Counted from the first letter of the stretch, positions 1 to 12,600 are shown. The stretch: DNA of 64,000 bases from Rhizoctonia solani (GCF_016906535.1 NC_057385.1:3286001-3350000), one strand, 5' to 3'. The notes: generated by a model from the sequence alone, not told the origin. Numbers and translations: made by a program.

Positions 1-643
1 GCACCATTGGAACCACTGCTTTCCGCTTCATCCGAGCGCCTCGCGGAATCTCCGTCCACCCCTGTAGCCTTTGTGGGGGAGATGGTCACGGCAGTAACCC
101 TGCCCACGCGGTTCCCAATGCATTCTTCGCTGCAACAACCCCTGGCCACCCCTTCTGGACCGTTCCAATCGACTTTGCCGTTGCCTGGACTTCCAACTGG
201 ACGGCTAAAAAAGCGCAAGACGAAAAACCTGTTGATCCAGGTATGTATTTCCTAATTCGCCCATAATAACTCTGATTCAACATGATCCTCGTAGAATTCG
301 TCACCGGCCCCGTAGCACTGCGATACTCGCTGTTTGTGTACTCTGATCCCACCAACTGGCCCAACTCGGACCCTCCCATATTGTACGCTTGAACAACTCT
401 GCCCCACTTCCCCCGCTTTCCGAATTGCCACCCCGGGTTGCTCCCAACGCTACTGCGCCTCCTATCGCACTACTTCCTCCCGATATTATATACCCTTATT
501 CTTGGGATACCCCTCGCCCTCAACTCGGAAGCGCTGCGACCAAATGCGTCTGCTGGATGAACTGGAGGACATACGATCGAGAAAAGTGCAAGTCTCGCGT
601 TGGAGCTAGATGGGTGATAAATTATTGGAGTCACGGGTGGTAA
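1..643 (+). CDS. Glycosyltransferase family 32-like protein, C-terminal part, frameshifted
   Basis: This is the 3' end of a gene that begins left of the window. The frame read from base 3 contains GHPFW and TGPVALRY, typical of GT32 (OCH1-like, DXD sugar-binding) enzymes. The last exon ends with YPYSW, spaced cysteines and NYWSHGW just before the stop, the usual C-terminal signature of fungal GT32 proteins. A 54 bp intron (241-294, GT...TAG) joins the two parts. After the intron the frame runs into TGA at 390-392, while the C-terminal block is open one frame over. Inserting one base near 385 (tattgta) joins them, and there is no AG between them that could make an intron. Such enzymes usually act in the Golgi lumen on glycans or lipids. 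The catalytic DXD lies outside the window, so the family call rests on the C-terminal half only. Confidence 0.65.
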
Positions 644-1073
644 CTACGATGAGTGGTGTTATCAGGTCGACGTGATATGGTGAGAGGAGAGATATTTTTA
701 GTTCCTTGATATTTTGTGTATATATAGAGTCGCTTTCTCTGCTCTTGCACATTTCTGGCTATGTACGATTATATTTAATTACGAAGACACATAATGCGCA
801 GTAATCCTAGTTCCTTTCAAGCATGTTCCTTAACTGGATGTAAGAAAATGAAGCTGCATCTATTGTCGGCAGCTTTTCAAGTGACTTCTGGCCCAAAGCT
901 GGCATGGATTCAGCTGGCATAATACAGGTTAATAAGAGTGGTATGATTATTCAAACGTTATTGACGTATACATGGGTTTAAATATATCTTCTAGTTGGAT
1001 GTAATTAATCGTTTGACGAAAGAGGTGCATAAAAACAAAATTGAGCTTACAGTCGCCCAGCCGTTCGTGGAAT
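644..1073. other. Intergenic, AT-rich
   Basis: This stretch lies between two genes that converge: the GT32-like gene ends at 643 (+) and the F-box gene ends at 1074 (-). It is AT-rich, with short T and A runs suitable for 3' ends. I see no conserved ORF, repeat or RNA gene. Confidence 0.6.
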
Positions 1074-2392
1074 TCAGGCATCTTCCAACCGGTTCGACGC
1101 AGTCAAACGCCGGCTATAGTGGTCATAGAGATATTCAGTGAAGTCTTCGAGATTACAATGCGTATTGTACCCCCATCGCAAGAATACACCGTCTGCTAAC
1201 TTTGCCATGGTTTTAGCAAAGTCTTCGTCGCTTTGTGTTTCCGGAGAGTCAATCTTCAGCTCCTTCAGCCACCAGTCTATACAGTGTGGCAGGTAGTACG
1301 GAAGTGGGCAAGGGGTCCATTGTGGGAGGGTATCCTCTTCAAAAAACTTGCTACTTTCTGAGGAATAGCCCATATTTCTCGACCAATGAATCTCGGGATG
1401 GGATATCACAACATCTTCAAGTCCAGGAAGTTCGTTTTGTAGCTCTTCGATTTCAGCAAACTGTGCTTCGAGGCTTTGAAACGGGAGCTTCGGTTCGAAT
1501 ACGACAAATAGGGCGACGAGTTCATCATAACAAAGCCCGGATGCAGCGAGCATCGTTGCGACCCAAGTCAACGAGTCATGGATAGGTGCCGAGACTCCCC
1601 TCTCAATCTTTTAGGAAAACACATATGGACAGTGATACCATGGACGCAGCACAGATTGGGATACGCATCGTAGCTCTCTCGAATTAAAACTCCAACATCG
1701 TGTGCGGAGAGATCGAGTATTCCACCCAGCTCAAACCCGCCCTTGGCGAACCCAGGATAGATGTCGGCGTGCATATGCATGTAGGATTCATCACAGCGAC
1801 AAAAGAAAACTATAGGGCGGTTTTGACATAGCTTTCTCAATGAGATATGACCTGGCAGTTCGATCAGAATGGCCAAGTTGGGTAAGAACGTCGGATCGGA
1901 CGCTGCCGAGTCCAATTTGTGCTGGAAATGGACTCCACTTTGAGAATGGAAGTTATGTTCAATTTTGTCATAATCAGTACCATAGATCTGGAGTCTTGTG
2001 AGTGAATTTGTGGCGCTTAATACATGAAGCATTAGGGTAGGTGCGACTCCGAAAATATCTGGCCACGACTCGGACAAAAAAAGTGTGTGACTGAGGCAGA
2101 GGGATTTCGTTCTATCGAGCATGTGCATAGCTTTCTCATTGAGGCAAAGTCTAAGCAACTGTATTGGTGTACTGAGATATATGTCCTTGAATAAGAGCGA
2201 AGTGCAGGATTTGTGAAACCATTTGCTACATAGCACAAGCTTAGCGCGGGTCTCAAATGATGAGAAACATGCCACTAGGTAGAGTATGTCTTCCGGAAGT
2301 CTAGGCACTTGAGCAGATGTAGAAGATAGATGTTGATTCACAAGCTGTTGCATAGATGTTATAGGTTTATCGCAGTTTGAGGGGGATGTCAA
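1074..2392 (-). CDS. F-box protein, copy 1 (single frameshift)
   Basis: Unspliced gene of about 439 codons when one base is restored. Near the N-terminus (residues about 30-75) it has an F-box: LPEDILYLVACFSSFETRAK followed by conserved hydrophobic positions. The rest is a divergent substrate-binding region of the kind common in Agaricomycetes. F-box proteins recruit targets to SCF ubiquitin ligases through Skp1; the target cannot be inferred. The paralogue at 3736-4988 aligns along the full length (shared LCQNRPIVFF, LSAHDVGVLIRESYD and FFEEDTLP blocks). The frame breaks near 1587-1589: upstream reading stops at 1568, while the continuation in the next frame matches the paralogue exactly (TW.xTMLAAS). 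The gap cannot be an intron because only a few bases are involved. Total length plus one base is divisible by three. Confidence 0.8.
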
Positions 2393-3735
2393 GCCTGGCG
2401 GGTACGGTAAACACAGACTGGATTGCCTTGGACGTGCTACTCTTTATTGGTACGCGATGATAAAACAGCTTGCTCCGAACAAAGCCTCTATGAAAGCCTC
2501 TTGGGTTCGCAGGCGCTCGGGAGTACCCGTGGTTCTCCGCCACGCGTACACTCACTGAGCACCATAAAGCCTCAGCCAGCTGGCTTTTATGCCATTTTGG
2601 GATACTAGTATGATTTATCCATCGAACTTAGGTAAAACGCGTGGGTGCTCGAGGAAAGCTGGATAGACGTCCATCCTGAAGGTGTTGCATATGTTTTGCA
2701 GTTCTGTCGCGCTTCAAGATAATATTGAACCTAGCAAGCGCGGTGATGGTAAACTGGCTTCCTTTAGACAGAGCGTGGTCGAGTCGGTACATGAACTAGC
2801 GCACGTGATGGGTTGGATTGCCAGTCGGGATGCCAGGTTGTTATTAATTCATTTGATCGGGCGTGACCACGATCACACGTATTATGTTCATTGTTTTTGC
2901 GCCTAGTATTGAAAGATAAGCTAGTATCACATATGGTGGACCCGAGATCCAATAGGTTACACTGAATCTCTATCAATTTAGAGGTGTTGGGTTGTGAACG
3001 GACGATTTAAATGCAAAAGGTATGCGTCATGTACGACAAAGGTACTCTGAAACTAGCCCCCACCTAAGATAACCTAATTGCATTTTGAGGTACACTAAAT
3101 CCCAGGAAAGAAACGTAAAATAGCGTGTAATACTGAAGAGAAAGTCATGTGGTAGTATCGCCTTATATATGAGGTGGTGCGACGTAGCCGGCGGGACGAC
3201 GGGTTTTCAATATCACGTGGCCGCCGACTCGTCGGTGGTCGCAAACATCGACCACGCCTGGCCGACGGACGATTCGAGCAACGAGCTCATTGTCTTTTCT
3301 CCTGACCCCCATACATGTCACCACGTCTGCCGAGCGCATGTAGCCCACCCGGCCCGTGAGTCGTACTCACGTCTCTGGGGCCCCGGCCTCGGGGTCCCCA
3401 ACCTGCTGGTTACACTCGGCACCGTGGCGACCGGCCTTCTATGTAGACGTGCACGCATACATGAGCAGGTTCCGAGAGCGAGAGCCCCTAGGCCCAGTGT
3501 GAAAATGGGCACGCAACTGGTCAGGTACAGCCATAAATGTACTCGTGAACAAAGGTATACAGTCAATAAAACGAAGGCTAATTTGAGCATGGACCATTAG
3601 GAATGCGATTAATTTATACATAAGTCATAGCCTATCGCTGGGTAAAAAGGTACATACTGACGAGACTAGTACTATATACATTTATATGACATGCGACCAC
3701 CAAAATGTTTCTTTTCTCCAGCCAGCCCCAGGAAA
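2393..3735. other. Intergenic between the F-box paralogues, with a GC-rich patch
   Basis: This holds the upstream region of F-box copy 1 and the downstream region of copy 2. Most of it is AT-rich. A patch at about 3178-3530 is clearly more GC-rich and CpG-rich and carries open frames of 90-143 codons on both strands. None of these shows a recognisable domain and they overlap each other, so I do not call a gene. Confidence 0.5.
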
Positions 3736-4988
3736 TTAATTTCTTTTTGAGCGGTTATAGTACTTGTAGAGGTCATCGATCAATTCTTCGGGGCTACAAA
3801 GTATGTCGGGATCCCATCTTAAGAATACGCCATCCACTAATTTCGCGATGGTTTCAGCGAACTCTTCATCGCTCTGTGTCCCCGGAGATCCGAGCCTCAA
3901 CTCCTTCAGCCACCAGTCTATACAATGAGGTAAGTTAGATGGACAAGGTGTCCACTCTGGGAGGGTATCTTCTTCGAAGAATCTGCTTTCATTCGCGCGG
4001 TCGCTCATGCCTCTTGACCAAGATAACCTGGGATTCGATATAGAGATATCTTTGAGTTTAGGAAAGTCTGCATAGAGCTTTTGGACGTCAGCGAATTGTA
4101 CCTCGACGGTCTGAAACTGGGGCTTCGGCTCGAACGAGACGTGCAAGGAGAAGAGTCGGTTGGAAGGGATTTTGGATGCCGCGAGCATCGTTCTAGTCCA
4201 AGCCAATGGATCAACGACAGGCGCTTGGTTTCCTGACTTGATGGCGGTAGGAAACCGCATGCTGATAATGATGCTCGTTGGACAGTATAATTTGGGAGAT
4301 AAATCATAACTCTCCCGAATTAAAACTCCAACATCGTGCGCGGAGAGGTCGTGAGCTATGTCTAACCCCGGCCCATCCTGATTGACGCTAGGACAAATAT
4401 CAATGTGCATATAGCGAGGGTGATGGTGGTAAAAGAAAACGATGGGACGGTTTTGACAAAGTTTTTCCAGGGAGAGGTGATTCGGGAGCTCGATTATCGT
4501 CGCCAAGTTAGGTAGAAATTTGGGTCGGACGCTGCTAAGCTGAACCGCTGCTGGAATTTAAGACCACTTTGAAAGTAGAAGTCGCCATCGCTTTCATCGA
4601 TTGCGTCGGTGCCGTAGATCTGGAGCCTTGTGAGGGATTTCATAGCTCTCAGGACACAAACGATTAGATCGGGTATTACTTGAAATACCCGCTCCGGCCA
4701 CGAATGAGATGAGAAGAGCCGTCGACCAAGGTAGACGGATTTGGTCCTCTCGAGCATGCGTATCACCTCCCCATTAGCGCAAAGTCTGATTAGCTGGTCT
4801 GGCGTATGAAGGTATATGTCTCTGAGTAGGAGTGGCATGAAGGATTCGTGAAACCATCTGTTACACAGCACAAGCTTGGCGCGAGTCTCAAACGACGAAA
4901 GCTGTGCTATTATGTAGAATATATCATCTGGAAGTCTGGGAGATCGGGGAAAGCTACGTGATATAGGCATGTCAAGATGGCGCTGCAT
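3736..4988 (-). CDS. F-box protein, copy 2 (single frameshift)
   Basis: Tandem paralogue of the F-box gene at 1074-2392, same strand, unspliced, about 417 codons with one base restored. The F-box is LPDDIFYIIAQLSSFETRAK near residue 20. Shared C-terminal blocks include LPHCIDWWLKEL and DGVFLRW. The frame breaks near 4515-4518 after the block SLAASDPNF: read as is, the protein ends four codons later, but inserting one base in the T run gives F-LPNL, exactly as in copy 1. The lesion is at a different place from that of copy 1, so neither was inherited from the duplication. The role is presumably as an SCF substrate adaptor with unknown target. Length plus one base is divisible by three. Confidence 0.8.
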
Positions 4989-6025
4989 ATCGGTTAAAGC
5001 TTTGTCGTACTTGCAGGGACGGTTGGTCTAGTGGGCGTGGTACCTCAAGCTGGTTTGCTTCGAATAGGATACGGTTAAATTGGTGCGTGAACCAGCACAC
5101 GTGGAATATGAATCTTAAAAAAAAGCAAGCTAACATACGTGGCAGCCTAGGTGCCGGCCGTACGTCAGATTGATATATTGGTTTAATAAAATATGACAAT
5201 TGCAACGATGGTACGTCTCAGGTCTGCCTTTTTTGCACTCCGCAATTGATAGGCTAAGTTAGAATTGAAATATCTACAAATAACCTAGTACTCGATATCT
5301 TGCTCTCCAGTTTGCAGTTCGGGAGCATTGAGCTGTGATCAAATAGCTCTAAGATAAAAGACGCCACTTAAGGAAGATGTAGCTTTGAGACTAACCTTCA
5401 TCTGAAATAATCTCGTTAGGTTTTGGAGCACCCTGTTACCCGAAAAAAGGAAATTCCACAAGCTCCAGCATATAATTTAAAAGAAACGCAAATAAGGAAT
5501 GATGTGTATGCTGGAGACAAGAGATTCAGCGATATAACATCGGTTATAGAAGTATAATGGTGGAAAATTACGCATCACTTCTACTTCAGGCACACCTTTT
5601 CCTTCTCCACAGGAACACACGATCAAATAAAAGGCAATATTTTCATTGAGTTGTGACCTCATTTTTCAGATAGGCCAGGTAGATATGCAGCCGCCCAGGG
5701 CTCCACTATGGATGCTGATGCTGAAGACGTGCCTATGAGAGCCGACCAGAAATGATTTATGAATAGGAGCACTGTGAATAAAGCAGAAGAGATTTTCAAT
5801 CTCCATTGATGAGTGCGATTATATCCCCAATTAGCTCTCCGGGTACTAGGAGTAATATTTCACAGTTCATGATCTTGAGCAGGCAAGCAAAGGTGTCAAA
5901 TTATGGTGGTTGTGAAGTGAGTATCATGTGCTTAGTCAGCTGATGAACGGAACGGGTAATGTAACATCTTTTTGCTCACGAAATCATCTAGTCTTTGCGA
6001 TTCGCTCAACCTTCATCAACCCACG
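4989..6025. other. Intergenic / divergent upstream region of F-box copy 2 and TOM40
   Basis: The F-box copy 2 start (4988, -) and the TOM40 start (6026, +) point away from each other, so this 1 kb holds both promoters. It is AT-rich. I see no TATA box at a convincing distance, no repeat and no supported ORF. Confidence 0.55.
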
Positions 6026-7403
6026 ATGGCCTCCACATCGTTTCCCGCCCAGCCCAGCGAAAAGCGCCGACTTTAACTTCTGCTCCCGCACCTCCGGAGA
6101 CAGTAGTTACTTCCAGCCCCCTCGCTGCATTCGCCGCCGCAGCATCCCCGTTCGTCAACACCTATGGTCGATTTGCATCATGGAAGGCGGGCCTCGGGCT
6201 CACAAACCCCGGAACGACAGAAAATATGCAGAAGGAGGTAAAGAGTAAGTGACAATGCTATTTGATTGTATGCACAAGAGAGGATTCTCATCTGATGGTG
6301 ATCTCACAGTGACCCATGCAACCAATCACATCTTCGATGGTGCACGAGCAGATCTCTCCAAGGCTCTCTCGTTCAACCCTGCTTTCCAGGTCACACACTC
6401 TTTCAACCTTGCATCTTATAACAATCCGGCGACTTATAACTTCGGAGCAGTATTCGCAAATGGTGATGTAAGTTGTGTAATTGTAATTTTTTATTATCGA
6501 GCTTACCTTATCGATAAGCTCTTCATGCAAGGGGGCTCAGACCATGATGGAAATGTGACTGGGAGGTTAAACCGAGGCTGGTCTTCCAACAATATCACCA
6601 AGGTCCAAATGCAGGTAATTTAATTTCGCTCCCAGTTTGAATCTATCCCTAATTATACTATTGTATCCCTAGATTGCCAATAATCCCAATGCACAATCCA
6701 TGCTGCAGCTTGAACAGGACTACCAGGGGCAAGACTACTCTTTAAACCTTAAGGCGATTAACCCATCTCCCATCGACGGTACCGGTATCTATGTTGGCTC
6801 ATATCTTCAATCTGTCACCCCTCGCCTCGCTCTCGGGTTTGAGACCGTACACCAACGAGTTGGACCGGGAATGGCTGAGAGCATGACTTCATATCTCCTT
6901 CGCTGGACATCGCCACCTTCTCCTGTATCTTCGTTATCTGCTGCCGCTGGTGCTCCCGCACCCGGTTCTCATGAACCTGGCAAGTGGATTGCTACCGCGC
7001 ACTTGCAAGCACCAGGCATCCTCCAAGCAACTTACTGGCAACGTCTTAGTGAAAAGGTGGATGTCGGCGGATTTACAAATGATCATTGCTCCTGGGAGGA
7101 GAGACGCTATTGCGACGTTGGTGCCAAGTGGGATTTGAGGATGAGTACCATGCGGGCGCAGGTTGATTCTACTGGAAAGGTAGCTGCCTTACTGGAGCAA
7201 CGATTCGCTCCGACCTTTTCTTTCTTGGTTGGAGGGGAAATCGACCACGTAAAGGTAAGTAAACCGCAAAACACGCATCAGCGCAGGGTCTAATTCGAAT
7301 TATACAGAACCAAGCCAAAGTCGGTGTCGGTATTATGCTAGAATCCAGTGCCATGACAGAAGAAATGATGGCTCAGCAACAGCCTCCAAGTATTCCCGTG
7401 TAG
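6026..7403 (+). CDS. TOM40: Mitochondrial import receptor subunit TOM40 (one-base frameshift in exon 1)
   Basis: TOM40 is the beta-barrel channel of the outer-membrane TOM complex through which nearly all nuclear-encoded mitochondrial proteins enter. Five exons: 6026-6244, 6310-6467, 6519-6614, 6673-7254, 7308-7403, all with GT-AG introns of 51-65 bp. Family landmarks are the NPGT-EN-KEVK block at the end of exon 1, FDGARADLSK and FQVTHSFNL in exon 2, and a C-terminal VGVGIMLES strand before an acidic/Q-rich tail. The natural start ATG at 6026 reads 16 codons into TAA. One extra A in the A4 run at 6060-6063 puts it in frame with the conserved body. Exons sum to 1,151 bases, so one more base gives 384 codons (383 residues), normal for fungal Tom40. 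Because TOM40 is essential, a sequence error is more likely than a null allele. It converges on the ABC ATPase gene 223 bp downstream. Confidence 0.92.
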
Positions 7404-7626
7404 ATGGCCCAGCTCGTGGCTAACTACGATCAAAACATTGTGGCGGCCAACTGTTCCGTTATGTACGTATTTAGAAGCCCATTTATTAGGCATGTATAAT
7501 TCATCATTTGGAACTTGAGTTGTCTGTATTAGAGTTGTACCCCCGACCACCACTCCTAGTTAACATATAACTTCTGCATTATAAATCTAGAGTATACACT
7601 AATTGGGCAACTAAGTCCGGTCAAAC

Positions 7627-8586
7627 TCAGGGTGTGCCGTTTTGGTTATGGTATGCACTACTATCGCTTTCCTCAATTCCGTGGCCCGTGACGTTGATCC
7701 ACCGGGTTCCAACCCGTTCACTTTGATCGTGTGAGTGAGTGATCCAGACAATGGCCTTGATAGAAGACGAAGATTTGGGCAGCCCAGTTAGAGTCTTTTC
7801 AACCAGTGCGCTGGTTTCGCTGTCTAACGCGACGTCGGCTCTGAGCCACAGGAATATATAAGATACATCCTCATTTGAGAGCATAGTACGTACCATCTAG
7901 AAGCAATATTTCTGTTCCGCGTAGACCACACGCAATCGCCAACAACACCCTCTGAGCCTCTCCTCCACTCAATGTCGCCCATTCCCGGCTCCAGACATCA
8001 TCGGAGAGTCCCCATTCCTTTGCAATTTGGAAAGGGTCATGGGGTCCCGTTTCAAGTTGCGTCCGATCCTCATCGGGTCGGTGTTCCTGTGACGCAGTTC
8101 CAAAAGTCGAGTTTTGCGGCCTCTCCTTGTGAACAGCACGGGAACTGAATTCATTGATGGTCGTAAGAAAGTGACGAGGAGTTGAAGGAAGCATCGAGGG
8201 GCGCTGAGGAACATAGAGCACTTTGGTGCGGTACGTGGGAATTCCATATTTAGAAGGGGCTCTACAACCGAGGACCGGTCAATAAACAAAGCGAGTTGCA
8301 GGTAATTGATACACGCACTCGCCATGAAAACGAACATCTCCTTTACATACGTTCAGTTGTGCCAACGCTTTCAAAATAGTAGTTTTCCTAAAATGTACTA
8401 CTCGGTAAGCACGCTGGCCAAGAGAATCACCCGCTATTTCAATCACACTTACCCCCCTCCACTTCGACCTTGTAGGACTAAAATGTCCCCTTCGTGGAGG
8501 TCAAAGGATACATCGCTAAATATGGCTGTGTCTTTGTCCTTTAGGACACTTAGATTCCTTGCCGAAAGGAGCGGTTGGTTGGTCAT
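7627..8586 (-). CDS. Small ABC-type ATPase (FetA/YbbL-like single nucleotide-binding domain), frameshifted
   Basis: Stand-alone ABC ATPase of about 261 residues. Four exons on the minus strand: 8453-8586, 8319-8387, 7894-8261, 7627-7840. The Walker A GRSGGGKTT is split by intron 1. A VPQRPS block (Q-loop region), the signature LSGGEAQR, Walker B ILLLD and the H-loop WITHSHD follow in order. The D-loop region is where the break lies: splicing gives D-E-P-T-S and then one base is missing (near 7830) before ALDSET, so the canonical DEPTSALD is split across two frames. Exons total 785 bases; one more gives 262 codons. No transmembrane segments are present, so it would need a separate permease, as in the bacterial FetA/FetB (YbbL/YbbM) type. 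No such partner is visible nearby. Substrate unknown. Confidence 0.8.
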
Positions 8587-8844
8587 GGTGAACAGAAGGT
8601 CTTCGACAGGCCTGGGATGACGTCACGTTGTTGAACAATTTTGTTTGGCGCTGGCATTTGATTTGGTGGTCGTGGCTACGATACCGTATGAGCTTAGCCT
8701 GTTGGCCACGAGGCTCACGCACAACAAGTTTGATCCATGGCCTGAGTTAATACAAGTTATGTGAAGAAAATAAAATTTTACTTTTACAGGATAACCCCAT
8801 ACGTTATTTATTTGGAGGTCGGCGAATGCGCCCTTGTTGGGATT

Positions 8845-9679
8845 TCAATCACGATATCCAACTCCAGGTTTCGAGATGATGTGACGAAGTAAGTACCTTA
8901 GAAGGCCGCCTGCGTATGCACTCTCCCGGGGAAAATATTTTCCAGTAAGTCGAGTATAATCGGCAAGCGTCTCCTCACTTGAAAAGTGAATAACGGGCTG
9001 TTGAGTAACAGGCGTATCAACGAGGTCGACTATATTGACATGCACAGACTTGACCAACTATTAAATTTGGTATAGATATGAATAGATATTACCACACGGG
9101 CTATGACTTGAGCCCGACTCACCTGTCTGCAAGCCTGCAACTCGTTTGGTATATTATCCAGGTTGAGCACCAAGCACAGGCTTTTCCAGGCGGCCAGACT
9201 ATTTGGATCCGTCCCATATATAGCGTTGAACTCTTGAACTAATGCATCTTTAAGACGATCGCGAGCCTCCTTCCGTTCTTCATCATCTTTCTCCCAACCG
9301 AACCAGTCACACATGCGATAGAATTCAGACATGACCGGTTGTGAGTCGTCATACACGAAAGAAGAGTATTTCCTGAAAAACGCTTTCAGGAAAGCTCGCG
9401 GCTGCGAAGATCGAGGCTTCGGCCCCCCGGCTTTGTTTACACGGGTTTTTTCTTTGACCTCGGACCAGCAGCCTTAGGGTTGCTTGAAGCATTCTAAACA
9501 AAGTATAAAAAATATGATCGGAAACAACTACTTTGGATAATACTTACCTTCGGTGGCTGGTGTGAGTATGGACACGACTTTCGACAAGACCCGTGCTTCC
9601 GGAAATGCTCACATGGCTGAGTAGACTGAGCAGATTGAGTTATTTGTGGGGTCGACATCAGTGCGACTGGACGTAGCAT
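8845..9679 (-). CDS. CCCH zinc-finger protein of a fungal-specific family, copy 1 (one-base frameshift)
   Basis: Three exons: 9548-9679, 9123-9493, 8845-9057. A zinc finger lies near the N-terminus with spacing C-x8-C-x3-C-x3-H (ends CPYSH), shorter than the usual x8-x5-x3. The conserved body has EFYRMCDWFGW, the block from FNAIYGTD to LCLVLNL, VNIVDLVDTP and a C-terminal AYAGGLLRYLLRHI. It is paralogous to the gene at 22388-23397 with introns at matching places. Exon 2 breaks at a run of six A (T6 on the + strand, 9446-9451): one more A joins the lysine-rich linker to the conserved body. Exons sum to 716, so one base restores 239 codons. CCCH fingers often bind RNA; the body domain has no function I can name. 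The start could also be the ATG at 9658. Confidence 0.75.
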
Positions 9680-12600
9680 TCATTCGAGGGAATCAGTGGC
9701 AATAAGTCAATGAGTACGGAAGAGTTAGTATCTGGGAATCACAGATGGAGTGACTGATCTCTGGGTTCGAAGACACGTGCCACGCAAACAAGAGGGATTA
9801 GCCACTCGTGCTCACATAAGCAGAGCTATTCACTCTTAGTGCTCTCAATTTGTGGCTATCAGAATGGAGCTTCGCGCTTAGCTCTGGGCGATTATTGGCG
9901 TGAAATGCCAGACACAGTAGCAATGGAATGTATTTTTACAGTTGGTTACTGTGTTTCGTGTATCAGATGAGCTCTGTTGTTCAACTCTCTGGTATTTAGT
10001 GATGTTGCCAGCAATCTGATCATTTTTGGAGCCTTAATTTTAGCTATGTATCGGCAGCTGTTTAAAGTTATGATACTTTGGTACAAAACAAAGTATCTTA
10101 TTTGGTCACTGAGATTACACCTTGAGGCACAACTACATAGCAGCATAAACTAACGATTGTATCAATACAAATGAGATAAGAGCCAAGAAATAAGAGTGCG
10201 ATCAGCTCAACGAGGTAGATATCGACATCCGCCATACCCAAGTAGAGCCATCGTATGTGGTGCATCTCAAAAGCGTAAATCTTGCAGTTACCCACCCATA
10301 TATACACACAGAGACAAAAGTCGTGTCTTATATGCGAAGTGTCAGCAAAATCCGAGCCACTGTCCACATGAGTCCACATGGCCATCCTTCTGTGAGCTAC
10401 CAAGCTGTAGATAATGGATTTCTAAGTGCGGGCGATTGGCGAAGTCCCGACACGATGAGAACTTTTCGGTACCTTTAAGACTCATAGTGATATGTGCTGT
10501 GTGTGAGATTTCGCCTCCCTGACTAGTACTATTCCGTGAGTTCCTCTTTAACCTCTTTGGCTCTTACGTGTTCTTTCCATCTTTTGCCTCATGCGGCCTC
10601 CGTTATTCGACCTTAAATTTATACCTGAGTACTAAAGAATGACGATGTTATGCCCTATCTAGCACTATACAAGGTTAAAATACTGAAAATAAGAATGTGT
10701 ACTTAAGTGGGAATTGAACTGTAATCAAGGCCAATATATGCTAATTTTAAATATCATTTCTCCCTTGGTCTGATTCGTACTGAGGAAAGCATACTGAAGT
10801 CGTAGTTTTTAGGCCAAATTATACTGAAAAAAGATGACTTTTACTGACATACCGATTTTCAAGATCTTATCACACCACAGTGTAGTATGTAAACTATTTT
10901 ATTACCACTAGACTTGATGGAGTTTCATGTATTCTATTTGGACGCTGTCGCGCTGAAAAGGTACATTCAAACCTCGTACTGAAGTTCTTCGGAATAAACG
11001 AACTTATTTCAACGGACACGTTGAGCATGAGTTATTCACTGAAATTCACTCACATACTATATCAGTCTTGTAGCTTTACTATCGCTATATGCAGCACGCA
11101 ACATCTTTCATAATCACGATTCGCATGGACATTGTATCCACGAGAAGAACTCTCCCACACGAGATTACTATTGGCTTCTGATAATACTATTAGTATTGGT
11201 GCATCTAACGGAACATATGCGTGATCTTCGCTCGAAGGAATAACTTACCGCAGCTCGCCGGAGCCACGCAAAGCTAATAAACAGATATGAACGAATCTTC
11301 CGGGTTGCTTTTCAACGAAATTTAATTTTCGCTCACTAAGGTTAACGTCAAGCTATCGCAGCTTCATCTGGAGCACCTGGTCTCTGGGACCAGCAAAATA
11401 CTTCCGGCTTACCCAGTCCAATAAACCGCCAAGCTAAAACAAACGTGTGTCTATTGGGAAAATGCTAAATAGGGAATAGATCAACCCGGCCCAGAACCCA
11501 CTGACCGAAGACAAGAGGACAACATGGTCGCGTTGATCGCACAGACTGGTTCATTTCGGAGAACCCCGACCAAGATCCGCACAAGGGCATTGGTTATACT
11601 GGGCTTGATCGAAACCTCACCATGTGGGCCTTATCTATACGACGGTTTCAGCTGACTCGCTCACTTTGGTGAATGAGCGTGTGTGTAACGAACATCCCTT
11701 GATGACAATGTGCCACAGATGATTCTCAGATGCAAGATTCCTAGTATCCGATGTTGAGTTCGATTCAAATCTAACTTTATTGACGTTGTTCCTTGTAAAT
11801 GAACTATTGTTGCATATGGTCTTGTTGATAAAAGTGGTCAAGCTCTCGGGTAAGACCTCCGATGTCAGAGTCCTAAAATTTATTACCATATAGAATGTCT
11901 TGAGTGGTGTACGCGAGCTCCATTCACATCAACCACGTTTAATGCTCAATATTGAACATTGCAATTGGGAAATATCGGGAATGATGGGCCATGGGTTGGT
12001 TGGTTGAGCATCTCGTAGTGCCAACTTGTTGATATGGCAATGTTGTCGAGGTCACTCAGGAGGTAGCATAGGAGGCCTAGGGGCAACAAGTAACGACAGC
12101 AACGATTGTTCCTTGTACCTTTAATTGGGTGAAATTCCGTATCGAACCCCGTTTCACCGTCAACACACCCTATAGCTCGGATTAATCACGATCGCGATCA
12201 TCACAATCGGTTCACTACACCAACGACCAGACGCTGTATCTAAAGGATACATCCAGGGGCGACTGTAAATCGACGACAACTAGATAATACGATTATTTGT
12301 TTCAGCCCAAATAACTCCCGATATATGTTGAGTTAGCCGCGCGGGAAGATATCACACCCATTTGAACCAATCGGAATCGGTCTCTGGCGATTCGAAGTCG
12401 GGCGCCCCTATGCAGGGCCGACACTCTTTCGAACTTGACAATAGCGTTCGCGTTTCTGAATCGAACCCAGTGACGTATAGTACAGAGACCATGGCTCAGG
12501 TTTGCCTGGCTTGGTCTGGCCCGTAGGTACTAGTATAGGGAGCGGATCGGCTCGGGTGGCGGTACGATTCACGTGAGAAGATTTGTAAATCTGTTTGCCG

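Noticed and set aside
3169..3600. Open frame of 143 codons in the GC-rich patch
   Set aside because: Overlapping frames of similar length occur on the other strand, no domain or intron structure is visible, and the ends have no gene-like context.
12440..12500. Possible tRNA T-arm (GGTTCGATTC on the minus strand)
   Set aside because: The bases around the loop do not pair as a 5 bp stem, and no D-arm, anticodon arm or acceptor stem fits.
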